Assembly: GCF_022513635.1 (NCBI RefSeq)
Contig: NZ_JAKWBL010000001.1
Location: 806,001-870,000 of the forward strand
Source of the DNA: Paraniabella ginsengisoli
GTDB taxonomy: Bacteria > Bacteroidota > Bacteroidia > Chitinophagales > Chitinophagaceae
DNA length: 64,000 nt
Direction of reading: 5' to 3'
The position numbers and the translations under genes are program-made. Below, piece by piece: positions 50,330 to 60,953 of this stretch. The notes below the pieces were generated by a model. The model made no database searches, was not told the DNA's origin, and worked only from the letters and a program-made list of their open reading frames with translations. Position 1 is the stretch's first letter; each line of letters opens with the position of its first letter.

Positions 50330-51457
50330 ATGACGATCGGCGTTTTAAAAGAACCGGATTTTGAGACCAGGGTTTCTTTACTGGCAGAAGTGGCGGCTTT
50401 GCTAATAAAGCAAACTGTCAATATACAAATTGAAGATGGGGCAGGTGAGCAGGCATTTTGCACCAATGCCGACTATGAAAAAGCAGGAGCTATAATAAAA
50501 ACCAGGGCAGAAGTTATTGAGCAATCAGATATTCTTTTGTCCATCCATCCGTTATCAAAATCAGAAATCGTAAATCTCAAATCGGAAATCCTAATAGGCG
50601 TTTATCAACCATTGAATAATCAAAGCCTGATACAGGCTTATGCGGCACAAGGCATTACTACTTTTTCTTTAGACATGTTGCCGCGCACAACTCGCGCTCA
50701 GTCGATGGATGTGTTAAGTTCTCAGGCAAATATTGCCGGTTATAAATCTGTATTAACTGCTGCAAATGCTTACAGTCGCTATTTCCCCATGTTTATGACG
50801 GCAGCTGGAAGTGTAGCACCTGCCAAGGTTTTAGTGCTTGGTGCTGGTGTTGCTGGTTTACAGGCTGTTGCTACAGCAAAAAGATTAGGTGCCGTTGTGG
50901 AAGTGTTTGATACACGTCCTGCTGTTAAAGAAGAAGTGCAAAGCCTCGGCGCAAAATTTGTTGAAGTAGAAGGTGCTGCGGATGCCAGTACAGCTGGAGG
51001 TTATGCTGTAGAGCAAACAGATGAGTACAAGCAAAAGCAACAGCAGAAAATTGCTGAAACTATTGCTAAATCAGACATTGTAATTACCACTGCGCAAATA
51101 CCAGGTAAAAAAGCGCCCATACTTATTTCAGAAGAAATGATGCAGCGTATGCGCAAAGGTGCTGTGATAGTGGATTTGGCGGCATCGACAGGTGGCAACA
51201 CACCTCTTACAAAAAACAACGAAACGGTTTTTCAAAATGGTATTACTATAATAGGTAATTCAAATTTGCAAAGCACTATGCCTTCTGATGCGAGTAAATT
51301 GTATGGAAAAAATATATTCAACTTTCTTCAACTCATCATTAATAAAGAAAACGAATTACAACTTAACTGGGAAGATGAATTGGTGAAAGGTGCGTGTATT
51401 ACGCATCAGAGAAGAATCGTAAATGAACGGGTTAGGGCGATAGACAATAGACAATAG
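50330..51457 (+). CDS. pntAA: NAD(P) transhydrogenase alpha subunit, part 1
   Basis: This NAD-binding soluble domain (dI) belongs to the proton-translocating transhydrogenase. It begins MTIGVLKEPDFETRVSLLAE and has the dinucleotide loop VLVLGAGVAGLQAVATAKRL, the acidic end of the strand EVFDTRPAVKEEVQSLGAKF, and ITTAQIPGKKAPILISEEMM with VIVDLAASTGGNTPLTKN. 375 residues, intact. The membrane part is a separate gene (51524), so the alpha subunit is split, as in many bacteria. A short hairpin, AGGATA with TATCCT (50294-50310), lies just upstream and might be an operator. Confidence 0.93.
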   Translation: MTIGVLKEPDFETRVSLLAEVAALLIKQTVNIQIEDGAGEQAFCTNADYEKAGAIIKTRAEVIEQSDILLSIHPLSKSEIVNLKSEILIGVYQPLNNQSLIQAYAAQGITTFSLDMLPRTTRAQSMDVLSSQANIAGYKSVLTAANAYSRYFPMFMTAAGSVAPAKVLVLGAGVAGLQAVATAKRLGAVVEVFDTRPAVKEEVQSLGAKFVEVEGAADASTAGGYAVEQTDEYKQKQQQKIAETIAKSDIVITTAQIPGKKAPILISEEMMQRMRKGAVIVDLAASTGGNTPLTKNNETVFQNGITIIGNSNLQSTMPSDASKLYGKNIFNFLQLIINKENELQLNWEDELVKGACITHQRRIVNERVRAIDNRQ

Positions 51458-51523
51458 GCGAGACAATAAACAATAGGCAATTCATCATTCATTATTTAGT
51501 ATTCATAATTTAATATTTGAAAT

Positions 51524-51838
51524 ATGTTAGAATGGATCACCGCAAATCAGCAAATCATCTACATTGTAATACTGATGATCTTTGTCGGAATAGAAATAAT
51601 AGGCCGCGTACCAAGTGTATTACACACGCCATTGATGAGCGGCGCAAATGCTATACATGGTGTAGTAATTATTGGTGCCATCATAGTTATGGGGCAAGCA
51701 GAATCTGATAACTATCTCGCATTGACATTGGGTTTTATTGCCGTTATTGTTGGTACATTAAATGTTGTAGGCGGATTTGTAGTGACTGACAGAATGTTAG
51801 AAATGTTTAAGTCAAAAAGAAGAAATACTAAAAATTAA
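51524..51838 (+). CDS. pntAB: NAD(P) transhydrogenase alpha subunit, part 2 (membrane)
   Basis: This 104-residue membrane protein carries the first helices of the proton channel (dII). Three to four hydrophobic segments are visible (QIIYIVILMIFVGIEIIGRV, SGANAIHGVVIIGAIIVMG, LALTLGFIAVIVGTLNVVGG), and the tail VTDRMLEMFKSKRR is typical. It starts 66 bp after pntAA, in a spacer made of short ATAGGCAATT-like words. The next gene is the four-helix-bundle protein, not pntB. Confidence 0.92.
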   Translation: MLEWITANQQIIYIVILMIFVGIEIIGRVPSVLHTPLMSGANAIHGVVIIGAIIVMGQAESDNYLALTLGFIAVIVGTLNVVGGFVVTDRMLEMFKSKRRNTKN

Positions 51839-51870
51839 ATTCTAATATCTAATTACCAAAAGTTATCAAT

Positions 51871-52248
51871 TTGGCGGACGGGAAAATATATAACCTTGAA
51901 GAACGATCGGAGAAATTTTCTCTTACTGTAAGGGACTTTTGTGTAAATGTGAAGAAGGATGTTATTAATATTGAATACATAAAACAACTTATAAGAGCCG
52001 CGGATTCAGTAGGTGCTAATTATATTGAGGTCAATGACAATGTTGGAGCGAAGGATGCTGCTATGAAATTTAAAATTTGTAAAAGAGAGGCGAAGGAATC
52101 TAGATATTGGTTACGACATATTTTAAGTTACGGAAATTTGGATTTAGAAGCAACTAGGTGTGGCCTTTTGAAGGAAGCCGAAGAATTGATGTTAATTTTT
52201 TGCAGCTATTCTCCGAAAACGTGGAGGCGGTTAGAAATTAGAATTTAA
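51871..52248 (+). CDS. four-helix-bundle protein (S23/IVS-type) inserted in the pnt operon
   Basis: This 125-residue protein has the four-helix-bundle pattern of proteins encoded in 23S rRNA intervening sequences: SLTVRDFCVNVKKDVINIEY, IKQLIRAADSVGANYIEVND and FKICKREAKESRYWLRHILS. It starts at TTG 51871; no ATG is in frame upstream. It lies 32 bp after pntAB and 16 bp before pntB, on the same strand, which splits a normally contiguous pair. Such genes occur at scattered sites in Bacteroidota and their role is unknown. There is no frameshift. Confidence 0.85.
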   Translation: MADGKIYNLEERSEKFSLTVRDFCVNVKKDVINIEYIKQLIRAADSVGANYIEVNDNVGAKDAAMKFKICKREAKESRYWLRHILSYGNLDLEATRCGLLKEAEELMLIFCSYSPKTWRRLEIRI

Positions 52249-52264
52249 TATTAGAATTTTATAC

Positions 52265-53684
52265 ATGCATTTACTCACACTTACTTATCTGATCGCATCT
52301 GTAACATTTATCCTTGGATTAAAAATGTTGTCCAACCCCGCCAAAGCCAGAGCTGGTAACCTTTTGGCGGCTTTTGGAATGGGACTTGCTATTATCGGTA
52401 CTATTTTTTTATATCAGGATGAAGAAGGAAATAAATTAGGAAATTATGTATGGATTTTTGGCGGCATAGCCATTGGCGCTGTTATTGGTTTGGTGTCAGC
52501 AAAAAAGTAAAGATGACAGCCATGCCGGAGATGGTAAGCATATTTAATGGCATGGGCGGTTTGTGTGCTGCATTGATTAGTATTGTTGAATTTGATCATC
52601 TTAAAACAAATGCTGTATTTGTTGGTGAAAGTGGCATTGGTGTTGCTATACCTATCGGCACTTATATCATTATTTTGCTGGGCTTAATTATTGGCTCTGT
52701 TTCGTTTTCAGGCAGCATAGTAGCCTGGGGTAAATTAAATGGAAAGTTTAAAGACTTTTCATTTCCCGGACAGCAAATAATCAATATACTTATTCTTGTT
52801 TCAATAATTGGATTGTCTGTTTTTCTGATGTTTTCACTTGCGGAACATGCGTATGTTTTTTATATCATTTTTTTCTTTCCATTTTGTATGGATTGCTGTT
52901 TGTCTTTCCCATTGGCGGCGCAGATATGCCGGTTGTTATTTCATTGCTCAACTCTTTCACAGGTGTGGCCGCGGCCTGCGGCGGATTTTTGTATGACAAC
53001 AAAGTAATGCTTACAGGCGGAATACTTGTTGGCGCAGCAGGCACTTTACTTACTGTTCTTATGTGTAAAGCAATGAACCGCTCTTTGGCTAATGTATTAA
53101 TTGGTTCATTTGGCGGATCGAAAACAGGATCAGCGATTATAGGGGAGCAGGGCTCTTATAAAGAGATTAGCTTGAACGATGCAGCAGTTGTAATGAGTTA
53201 CGCTAATAAAGTAATGATTGTTCCCGGATATGGCCTTGCTGTGGCGCAAGCACAGCATGCATGCCATGAACTTGAAAAATTATTAGAAAGCAAAGGTGTA
53301 GATGTAAAGTATGCTATCCATCCTGTTGCTGGACGTATGCCCGGCCACATGAATGTTTTGCTGGCGGAGTCTGATGTGCCGTATGAAAAACTGTTAGAGA
53401 TGGAGCTGGCTAATAATGAGTTTGCTACAACTGACGTTGTCTTAATTTTAGGTGCTAATGATGTTGTAAACCCTGCTGCTAAATCAGATTCTGCTTCTCC
53501 TATATACGGTATGCCTGTTTTAGATGTAGAGCTTGCAAAAACAGTTATTGTCAATAAACGTAGTATGAAGCCGGGCTATGCAGGTATTGAAAATGATTTA
53601 TTTTTTCGACCTAAAACATCTATGCTTTTTGGTGATGCTAAAAAAGTTTTGCAGGATTTGGTTGGTGCAATAAAAGCGTTATAA
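52265..53684 (+). CDS. pntB: NAD(P) transhydrogenase beta subunit (frameshifted)
   Basis: This subunit carries the rest of the membrane channel and the NADP-binding domain (dIII). Several membrane helices come first (LTYLIASVTFILGLKMLSNP, GNYVWIFGGIAIGAVIGLVS), with MVSIFNGMGGLCAALISIVE. The dIII part has VMIVPGYGLAVAQAQHACHE, IHPVAGRMPGHMNVLLAESD, LGANDVVNPAAKSDSASPIY and RSMKPGYAGIENDLFF. Two bases are missing, in the A run 52501-52506 and the T run 52868-52874. Corrected, it reads SAKKVKMTAMPEMVSIFNG and IIFFLSILYGLLFVFPIGGA. About 474 residues restored. Confidence 0.93.
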
Positions 53685-53690
53685 TCATTT

Positions 53691-53843
53691 GGCAAGTAGG
53701 AAAAGAGCAAGTGGCAAGTGGGAAATGTCTATGCAGGAGTTGTAAATTACGGTGTGCGAATGGTACGCTTTAAACCAACAATAGCAATCTGAAAACCTGC
53801 AACCTACCCGCTACTTGCTATTTCCCACTTGCGTTCCTTATTT
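53691..53843. repeat. inverted word repeats after pntB
   Basis: GCAAGTGGGAAAT (53714-53726) is the exact complement of ATTTCCCACTTGC (53820-53832), with further AAGTAGG/CTACTTG words around. The 93-bp interior holds no gene. The right arm overlaps the promoter of the next gene. Confidence 0.6.
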
Positions 53844-53846
53844 TTG
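53815..53846 (+). promoter_or_regulatory. candidate promoter of the rRNA methyltransferase gene
   Basis: A TTG -33 element (53815-53817) and TATTTTTG (53839-53846), matching TAnnTTTG, are separated by 21 bp, the expected Bacteroidota spacing. The predicted transcript would start within a few bases of the GTG start codon at 53851, so the mRNA would be nearly leaderless. Confidence 0.55.
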
Positions 53847-53850
53847 CCCT

Positions 53851-55216
53851 GTGCAATTACCTTTATCTTTAATAAATTCCTTAACCGATATTGAAGGTTT
53901 TAATGAAGATGCTTTTGTTGATGTTCATCAATCGGGCAGACAGATTACATCCCTTCGGCGCAATCCTCATAAGATAAGGAAAGACAGTCTGGACAGCCAT
54001 TTCAAAGATGTTTTAGATCAACCTGTTACATGGTCCCAGTATGGTCATTACCTTTCACAACGCCCTTCTTTTACATTCGATCCGTTGTTTCATGCTGGTT
54101 GTTATTACGTGCAGGAAGCCAGCAGTATGTTTTTGGAACAGGCATTAAAACAAACGGTTGATCTTTCAAAACCGTTAAAGGTTTTAGATCTTTGTGCTGC
54201 TCCCGGAGGTAAATCAACACATTTACAATCGCTCATTTCTAACGATAGTTTATTAGTAAGTAATGAAGTGATAAGGCAGCGTGTAAATATTCTAAAAGAT
54301 AACATTATAAAATGGGGGAGTAGTAATGTAGTTGTAACCAGCAACGACGCCAAAGATTTTTCAAAGCTGAAAGGTTATTTTGATGTTATTGTGGTTGATG
54401 CGCCTTGTAGCGGAAGTGGCTTGTTTAGAAAAGATGGGAATGCCATAAATGAATGGAGTGAAAATAATGTAATGCTCTGTAATCAGCGACAGCAAAGGAT
54501 TTTAGCCGATGTGATGCCAGCGCTTAAAGAAGATGGTGTATTAATTTATTCCACTTGCTCTTATTCAAAAGATGAAAACGAAGACATAACGAACTGGCTG
54601 GCCAATGAATTTCAAATTGCAAATCTCAAATTAGAAATCAAACCTGATTGGAATATAACGGAAGTGAAAACCTTTTCAAACCATTATGGTTACCGCTTTT
54701 GGCCGCATCTAACAAAGGGCGAAGGCTTTTTTTGACTGCTTTTCAAAATAAAAATGCTGATGTTTATAAAAATAGACATCGTGTTGCCACCAGATCTTCA
54801 ACTAAGCAATTAGCCTCTGTTGTTGAAAAATGGGCTAAAATAGATGGCCATGAATTAATACAGGTTAATGACAAAGTATATGCATGGCCTTCTATTTTGT
54901 TCAACGAATTTGACTTATTGCTTCAACATTTACGTGTCATTTATTCTGGCGTTTTATTGGGCGAAATGGCTCATAAAAAATTCATTCCTGATCATGCTTT
55001 AGCAATGAGTTTAATGGTTTCTGAAGAAGTCAAAAAAATGAATTATCTCTTTCAGACGCAATTGCTTATTTACAGAAAAACACACTATCCGCAAGTGTTT
55101 CAGGGCAAGGCTGGCAGTTGGCTACCAATGAATATTTCTCTTTAGGATGGATGAATGCTCTGCCTAATAGAATCAACAATTACTACCCAAAAGAACTGCG
55201 CATTTTAAAAAATTAA
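53851..55216 (+). CDS. 16S rRNA m5C methyltransferase, RsmB/RsmF (NOL1/NOP2/Sun) family (frameshifted)
   Basis: This SAM-dependent RNA cytosine methyltransferase starts at GTG 53851 (QLPLSLINSLTDIEGFNEDA). The family blocks are FHAGCYYVQEASSMFLEQAL, LDLCAAPGGKSTHLQSLI (motif I), DVIVVDAPCSGSGLFRKD with the PCSG cysteine, and IYSTCSYSKDENEDITNWL with the catalytic TCSY cysteine. A C-terminal extension ends RINNYYPKELRILKN, as in RsmF-like proteins. Two bases are missing, in the T run 54727-54733 and near 55056. Corrected, it reads GEGFFLTAFQNKNADVY and DAIAYLQKNTLSASVSGQG. About 455 residues. The exact target cytosine is not predictable. Confidence 0.9.
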
Positions 55217-55281
55217 TTTTAACATTTAGTCTCCACCAAATGCATCTTTTAGTAAAGGGTCATACCAAATCGTGAAAATTT

Positions 55282-55297
55282 GCGCATACGGTTGCGC
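55282..55297. promoter_or_regulatory. candidate palindromic operator of the second sus operon
   Basis: GCGCA (55282-55286) and TGCGC (55293-55297) form an inverted repeat around TACGGT. It lies about 195 bp upstream of the SusC start. Part of it, ACGGTTGCGCGTTCT, resembles ACGGTTGCGCTTTCT at 2848-2862 ahead of the other SusC gene. A LacI-type or related repressor would fit such a site, but none is encoded here. Confidence 0.4.
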
Positions 55298-55491
55298 GTT
55301 CTTTTACCAAAATTTCATCTATACATTTACAGTGTTACCGGATATTGATAGTAATAATTTAAGGGTTATCAAGATGGGTTAATATACTGCTATGATTGAT
55401 TAATAATTTGCATGCCCCTTAAGAAGATGTTAAAGATATTTGGATTTCAAAGTTTAACAATTGCCGCAGACTAAACTAAAATTTTAACTTG

Positions 55492-58460
55492 ATGAGACTA
55501 GTTAATGCCCTCTGTTCGTTACGGATTTTTATTTTTCAATTGATATTACTGTGCCTCTCAGTTGTTGCCACAGCCCAGGAAATAGATACAACAACCTCAC
55601 CCGAAGAGGATACATTGTTAAGTGCTGCAACGAATGGTGTTTCCCTTGTTAAGATGGCAGAAAAATTCAGTGGATCGACAATCAACGAGGTTCCCCTGCA
55701 ATATGTTCAACGCCAACCCTTCATTTCTGTACAGCAAATGCTAAAAGGTAATGCAGCAGGTGTATATGTTCAGGAAACAAGTGGTGAACCTGGTACTGAG
55801 CAAAATATTTTTATTCGTGGTATCTCTACACCGTTGTTAAGTAAGCGAGAGCTATTCGATCAGCAACCTACAATTTATGTAAATGGAATTCCGTTGACGC
55901 AAGACAATCCATTTGCGTACGAAATTCAGAAGTACGACTTTAATCGCATTGGCCCTGCTACAAACTTGTTAGCTGCATATAACCAGGACAATATAGAGTC
56001 TATTGAAGTTATTAAAGACCCTGTTACACTGGCTTCTTTAGGATCAATGGCGGCAAACGGAGCGATATGGATCACTACAAAAAATGCAAAATCAGGATTC
56101 AGAGAAATTAGCATTAATTCCTATTTTGGATATGCTGCCAAACTCAGGTTTACGCAACCAATGCGGCTTATGAAGATGGTTTCAGACAGCCTTTTTATAA
56201 CAAATATGGAACTATAAATGATCGTCTTAATTACCCTCCATATTTGCGGGATTCTACTAATGCTGATTATTATGGGGCATCCAACTGGACGGATCTTTAC
56301 TATCAATATTCTCCAACCTATAATGTAGATGCAAGTATCAGCGGTGGTTCAGACCGTGCTAACTTTCGTTTCTTTAGCGGCCTTACAAAAAATGCAAACA
56401 CTGCCGATGCCACGTCATTCACGCGTTACAACGGATCGTTTTATATCAATGTAGCTCCTGTAAAATGGATGATGGTTTCCAGTATGCTTAGCTATACCCG
56501 TCAGGAAAGAGAAAGAAACAGAAATGTAAGAGATCGATTGGCAGAGCAGCGTTATATACCAGATTTAACTAATCCACTAACACCTAATAAAGAACTTTAT
56601 GGCACTTATCTAAAGGAGTTTGATAAGGACTATGCAACTGGAGCAACAGATGATAATACTAATAATCTTATTAATGGTTATCTGGCAATTAGCGCCAATC
56701 CATTTGAAAGATTAAATTATACCGGTCGTATCGGATTTGATTATAACGAAGGTATTCGTGATGTATTTTGGCCAAGAACCTTACTTGAAGGAAATAATTT
56801 TGTATCTAACTACTTTGGTTATAATCAAAGATTAGTTCTTACCAATAGTTTAAGCTATGATTTAGAAATAGGCGATGCGGGGAAGTTAATCCTGAAAGGC
56901 GGTCAAAATTTTGTATCAGATGTTTATAAATATGACTATGCATATGCTAATAATACTCCTAATGATTTCATTAAGATAAACGTTGTTGAGGGCGACCCTA
57001 ATAAGGCGGAATACTTAATTCCCAGAGGTTTCCTTGTGAATTATTTTCCTGGAAAAATGCAATCGAAATTGGTCTCCTTTTTTGGTAACGCGGTTTATAC
57101 TCACAATGAAATGCTGAAATTAAGCGCAGTTGTAAGTCGGGAAGGCTCATCAAACATGCAGGCGGATAATCGTTGGTTTACCAATTACTCTGGTGGTATT
57201 GAATATGATTTTCAGGATATGATCATCAATTCTAACACCCTGAGTTCATTATTAGCAACCGCTTCTTATGGACATATTGGCAAACTACTTAATGATGACC
57301 GATTTAATGCTGGTCCCGCTTATCGTGTAGATCTGGGTTTTACTGATGAACCAACTTTAGGGTCTTATTCAGGAATCGGTGGGTTGTCAAGACCGTATAG
57401 CACTGGTTGGGTAGGGTATGGAATACCTTGGGCTTATACAAATCAGTTAAACATCGGTTTGCGTTTTGGGCTGCTCGAAGATCGTTTGAGAATTGGTATT
57501 GATGGTTACAGAAAAGCCGATAAAGATATGCTGATGCCTGTACCAGTTGCTGCAGAGTGGGGATATACAGGTGCATACAAAAACGGACTTGAAGTAAATA
57601 ATACCGGGATTGATATAACGCTGGCAGCACAAATACTACCGCAGGGAGCGAATAGGCTTGGCTGGCTTTTTACAGGTAATTTTAATTATAATAAAAATGA
57701 ATTGTCTGCATTGCCCGATGGTTTGGCCAATGTAGAAATCGGAAATACCAGATTGGAAATTGGGAAACCAATCGATGCTTTTTGGATACTAAAGAATAAT
57801 GGTATCTACAATTCTGATGGAGAAGTGCCTCAAAATCCATCAACAAATACGCCAATAACGTATAAAGGCGTGCCGTTAAAAGCAGGCGATCCTCGCTGGG
57901 TAGATGTAAACGGCGATTATACTATTAATGACGATGATAAGGTGCTGGAGGGAAGCTATATGCCAAAAATGAGCGGTGGGTTTGGTAGTAGCCTTACCTA
58001 TAATGATTTCTCATTGGACTTTCAATTTTACTATGCACTTAAAAGAAATGCATTAAATCAATATGCAGCTTCACGGTTAGATTTTATTAATACCGAAGTG
58101 AACAACAATATTAATTCAGTAAAAGAAATTACGTTTTGGGAGCGTAAGCAGGATTTATCGGAATATCCGGTGTATAACCCTTGGAGCGCGGTTGTCCCTT
58201 ACAGACAAGATCAGGATCTTTTCCTTGAGAATGCCTCTTATCTCAAGCTTCGCTCTTTATCTATCGGATATGATTTGAGCAGAAATGGTACGAGAACTGC
58301 GTTTAGAAAATGTTTGCTATATGTTACAGGAACCAATTTGTTAACGCTATCACCCTTTAAGGGCGACGATCCGGAACTGGTTAATTATAATGGAATTTAT
58401 AATGGATATGGTTTGGTTAATCCACAATCATTAATACTTGGAGTTAGAGTGAATTTCTAG
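55492..58460 (+). CDS. SusC/RagA-type TonB-dependent receptor, short N-terminus (frameshifted)
   Basis: This outer-membrane barrel importer has the leader IFIFQLILLCLSVVATAQ. The plug region follows early: VQQMLKGNAAGVYVQETSGE, NIFIRGISTPLLSKRE, and the SusC-typical NIESIEVIKDPVTLASLGSM with NGAIWITTKNAKSG. The barrel ends GLVNPQSLILGVRVNF. It lacks the carboxypeptidase-regulatory-like domain and the VVVGYG string normally ahead of the plug. One base missing near 56160 splits it; corrected, it reads TQPNAAYEDGFRQPFYNKYG. About 990 residues. It is the first gene of the second glycan operon, 124 bp before its SusD partner. Confidence 0.9.
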
Positions 58461-58583
58461 TTTTCAAATCAACAGTTAAAAGTTACTACATCTTTATATA
58501 AAACGAAGCGGGTATAGTTTATCAGCGGGGTTTCCATTCGAATAAATAATGGCCACGGAAGTTGGCAAAAAAAGAATACACGA

Positions 58584-60131
58584 ATGAAAAATTATCTTTA
58601 CAGATGGTCCATTGCAATAGTTGCACTTTACAGTATCACGTTCGTGAGCTCCTGCAATAAGCAGTTAGATACAGCTTCTACGCGGCAGGCGTCGGAAGAT
58701 CAACATTGGACAAAATTTGAAGATGCAAGGGCTGGGTTGTTGGGTATGTATGGGTTGTTCCGCGCGGCACTTTCAGATAATAATGCATACTGGATATTAG
58801 GTGAACTGCGAGGCGGCGATTTTCAAGCCGTAAGTCGTCCGGATTTAAAAGCTGTAATTGACGGAAATCTAAATGCCTCTTTTCCGTTAATTACGGAGGC
58901 CACTAACTGGCGCCGGTATTATACGATCATCAATGCGAGCAATTTGTTTATTGAGCGTGTAGGCGAATGCCTTGTAGATCCCAGGTATACTGAGTCATAT
59001 TATAAACTTGACATAGCGCAAGCGCGTGCCATAAGAGCGTTTGCTTATTACATGCTGGTAAGAACCTGGGGAGATGTACCTCTGGTAACGTCTACAGGAG
59101 AAGGCAATTTTGAGAATTTTCCACGTACCAATCAAAGCGCTGTTTTAGGATTTGCAAAAAACGAGCTGATCGAGGTTGCAACCAGGCTCCCTTATCAGTA
59201 TTCAACAGTAGATCCAGATCTTGTTTATCCTCCTAATTATTATGGAAAAGGTGCTGACGAGTGGAAAAATACATTACTTGGCAGATTATCGGCTTATGCC
59301 ATCCTTGCACATATTGCTGCCCTGGAAGGAGATTATATTAACGCTGCTGTGTACTCACAATTTATTCTTGATAACGCTCCTAAGGCGCAATTGACAACTG
59401 TATCAACATCGGAGTTGGTAAGTGATCTGTTTCTCTTCAGTACCTCGGACGTAAGCTGGAACCAGTTTGTTGGCTTCAACTTTATTTATGAGAGAGGAGA
59501 GTCTACTACCTCTGGTCATATTGAACAGTTAGCGTTGGCCAATACTACAGCATTCCCAATGTCTAAGCAACTCCCGGATATTTATGTGAATAAAGATAGT
59601 ATAGCAGTTCTGTTTCCGCGATCAAACGGAAATGATCAGCGATTTGGTTTTAATCCATTGAATGGTCTTCCGACAGAAGCTTATTTTGAAAATTTTTCTT
59701 CTGCAATCCCTGTTTTCAAAAAGATTAGGCAAGTTGATGGTGGCAGTGGCGATGGAACATTTGCCAAGTACAATTCTTCAATTGTTTTTACAAGGCTGGA
59801 AGAAATAACTCTTTTAAATGCCGAAGCTTTAGCAGTATTGGGTCGTGGTGAAGAGGCCATTCAGAAACTTAATACAATGCGTTCGAACCGGGGCATTTCT
59901 GGTCTCAACTATTCAGCAGATCTGGATTTGATTACCGAAATTTTTGCTGAAAGAAGGAGGGAGCTTTTAGGCGAAGGGTGGAGATGGTTTGACCTGGTAA
60001 GATATAATAAACTGAAACGGAATAATCCGGCCTTTAACGATTTGATAGACAAAGGAGGAATTTACTGGCCCATAGCACAGGATGTGATAAACCGCAACCC
60101 AGGTATACAGCAAAACAACTATTGGAAGTAA
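58584..60131 (+). CDS. SusD/RagB-type surface lipoprotein
   Basis: This glycan-binding lid of the SusCD importer is intact, with 515 residues. The lipoprotein Cys follows SITFVSSC. TPR-like helices are visible in ITEATNWRRYYTIINASNLF and IAQARAIRAFAYYMLVRTWG, with DVPLV after it, and the C-terminal SusD block is FAERRRELLGEGWRWFDLVR. The end WPIAQDVINRNPGIQQNNYW is family-typical. The ligand is unknown. No glycoside hydrolase is encoded next to it within the window. Confidence 0.93.
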   Translation: MKNYLYRWSIAIVALYSITFVSSCNKQLDTASTRQASEDQHWTKFEDARAGLLGMYGLFRAALSDNNAYWILGELRGGDFQAVSRPDLKAVIDGNLNASFPLITEATNWRRYYTIINASNLFIERVGECLVDPRYTESYYKLDIAQARAIRAFAYYMLVRTWGDVPLVTSTGEGNFENFPRTNQSAVLGFAKNELIEVATRLPYQYSTVDPDLVYPPNYYGKGADEWKNTLLGRLSAYAILAHIAALEGDYINAAVYSQFILDNAPKAQLTTVSTSELVSDLFLFSTSDVSWNQFVGFNFIYERGESTTSGHIEQLALANTTAFPMSKQLPDIYVNKDSIAVLFPRSNGNDQRFGFNPLNGLPTEAYFENFSSAIPVFKKIRQVDGGSGDGTFAKYNSSIVFTRLEEITLLNAEALAVLGRGEEAIQKLNTMRSNRGISGLNYSADLDLITEIFAERRRELLGEGWRWFDLVRYNKLKRNNPAFNDLIDKGGIYWPIAQDVINRNPGIQQNNYWK

Positions 60132-60226
60132 CACATTAATGTTTAAGACACTCATAAGAATATATCAATTCTCTGTCAGTTAGACCAGGCAGGCATCTGG
60201 TCTTTAAAAAAATAGAAAATAAACAG

Positions 60227-60937
60227 ATGAAAAGTAAAGTATTTACAATAAAGTTGATCAGGGCGATGATGCTGCCACTAATTGCGGTGTTAATGCTCCA
60301 GGCATGCAATAAGGATGAAAGTCCGTTTGTAGATTATGATAATAACGCCGCTCATTATAATGGAGACGCTTTGTCATACCTGCGCTCTTCTCCCGGAGTT
60401 TATGATTCCATGTTGCTGGTGATAAACAGGCTGCCTGGCGTAGCTGACTCTTTGCAAAATGGAAGCTATACAATATTTGCTACAAGCAACCGGTCTTACG
60501 CTATTGCTTTGCAGAATATAAATAATGCGCGCAGGGATTCGGTGCCATCTTTACCGCCGGTATCGTTTAGCACAATGGATCAAAACATACTGGACAGTTT
60601 TTTTAGTAAGTATATTATCAAAGGCCTCGTTACCACCGAAGACCTCACTGCCAGGGCAGATGGATTACCGTTTCCTTCTATGAAGTATGGTTATAATATG
60701 CATATGCAATATGAAGTTACCAATGCATCAGGTTTTCTTGGTGGTGGTCCTAAAGCCATATTATTTAGTGATCCCCGCGGTTCGGTATTTACAATAAACT
60801 GGATAAGAGTGTACACTAACACGGTCGATATTAAAACCAATAACGCTATTGTGCATGTGCTTGATGTAGGTCACAATTTTGGCTTTGGTAATGATTTTAT
60901 CAATGCTTTAAACAGGCGCTCAGAAGAAACTGAATAA
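60227..60937 (+). CDS. fasciclin (FAS1)-domain lipoprotein
   Basis: This 236-residue lipoprotein has a leader LIRAMMLPLIAVLMLQAC. A FAS1-like domain follows: VINRLPGVADSLQNGSYTIF, ATSNRSYAIALQNINNARRD, and the late conserved IKTNNAIVHVLDVGHNFGFG. FAS1 modules mediate adhesion or binding at the cell surface. It lies 95 bp after SusD and 16 bp before the DUF5007-like gene, an arrangement seen in Bacteroidota sus-like operons. Confidence 0.8.
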   Translation: MKSKVFTIKLIRAMMLPLIAVLMLQACNKDESPFVDYDNNAAHYNGDALSYLRSSPGVYDSMLLVINRLPGVADSLQNGSYTIFATSNRSYAIALQNINNARRDSVPSLPPVSFSTMDQNILDSFFSKYIIKGLVTTEDLTARADGLPFPSMKYGYNMHMQYEVTNASGFLGGGPKAILFSDPRGSVFTINWIRVYTNTVDIKTNNAIVHVLDVGHNFGFGNDFINALNRRSEETE

Positions 60938-60953
60938 GATAAAAGAACTATTA

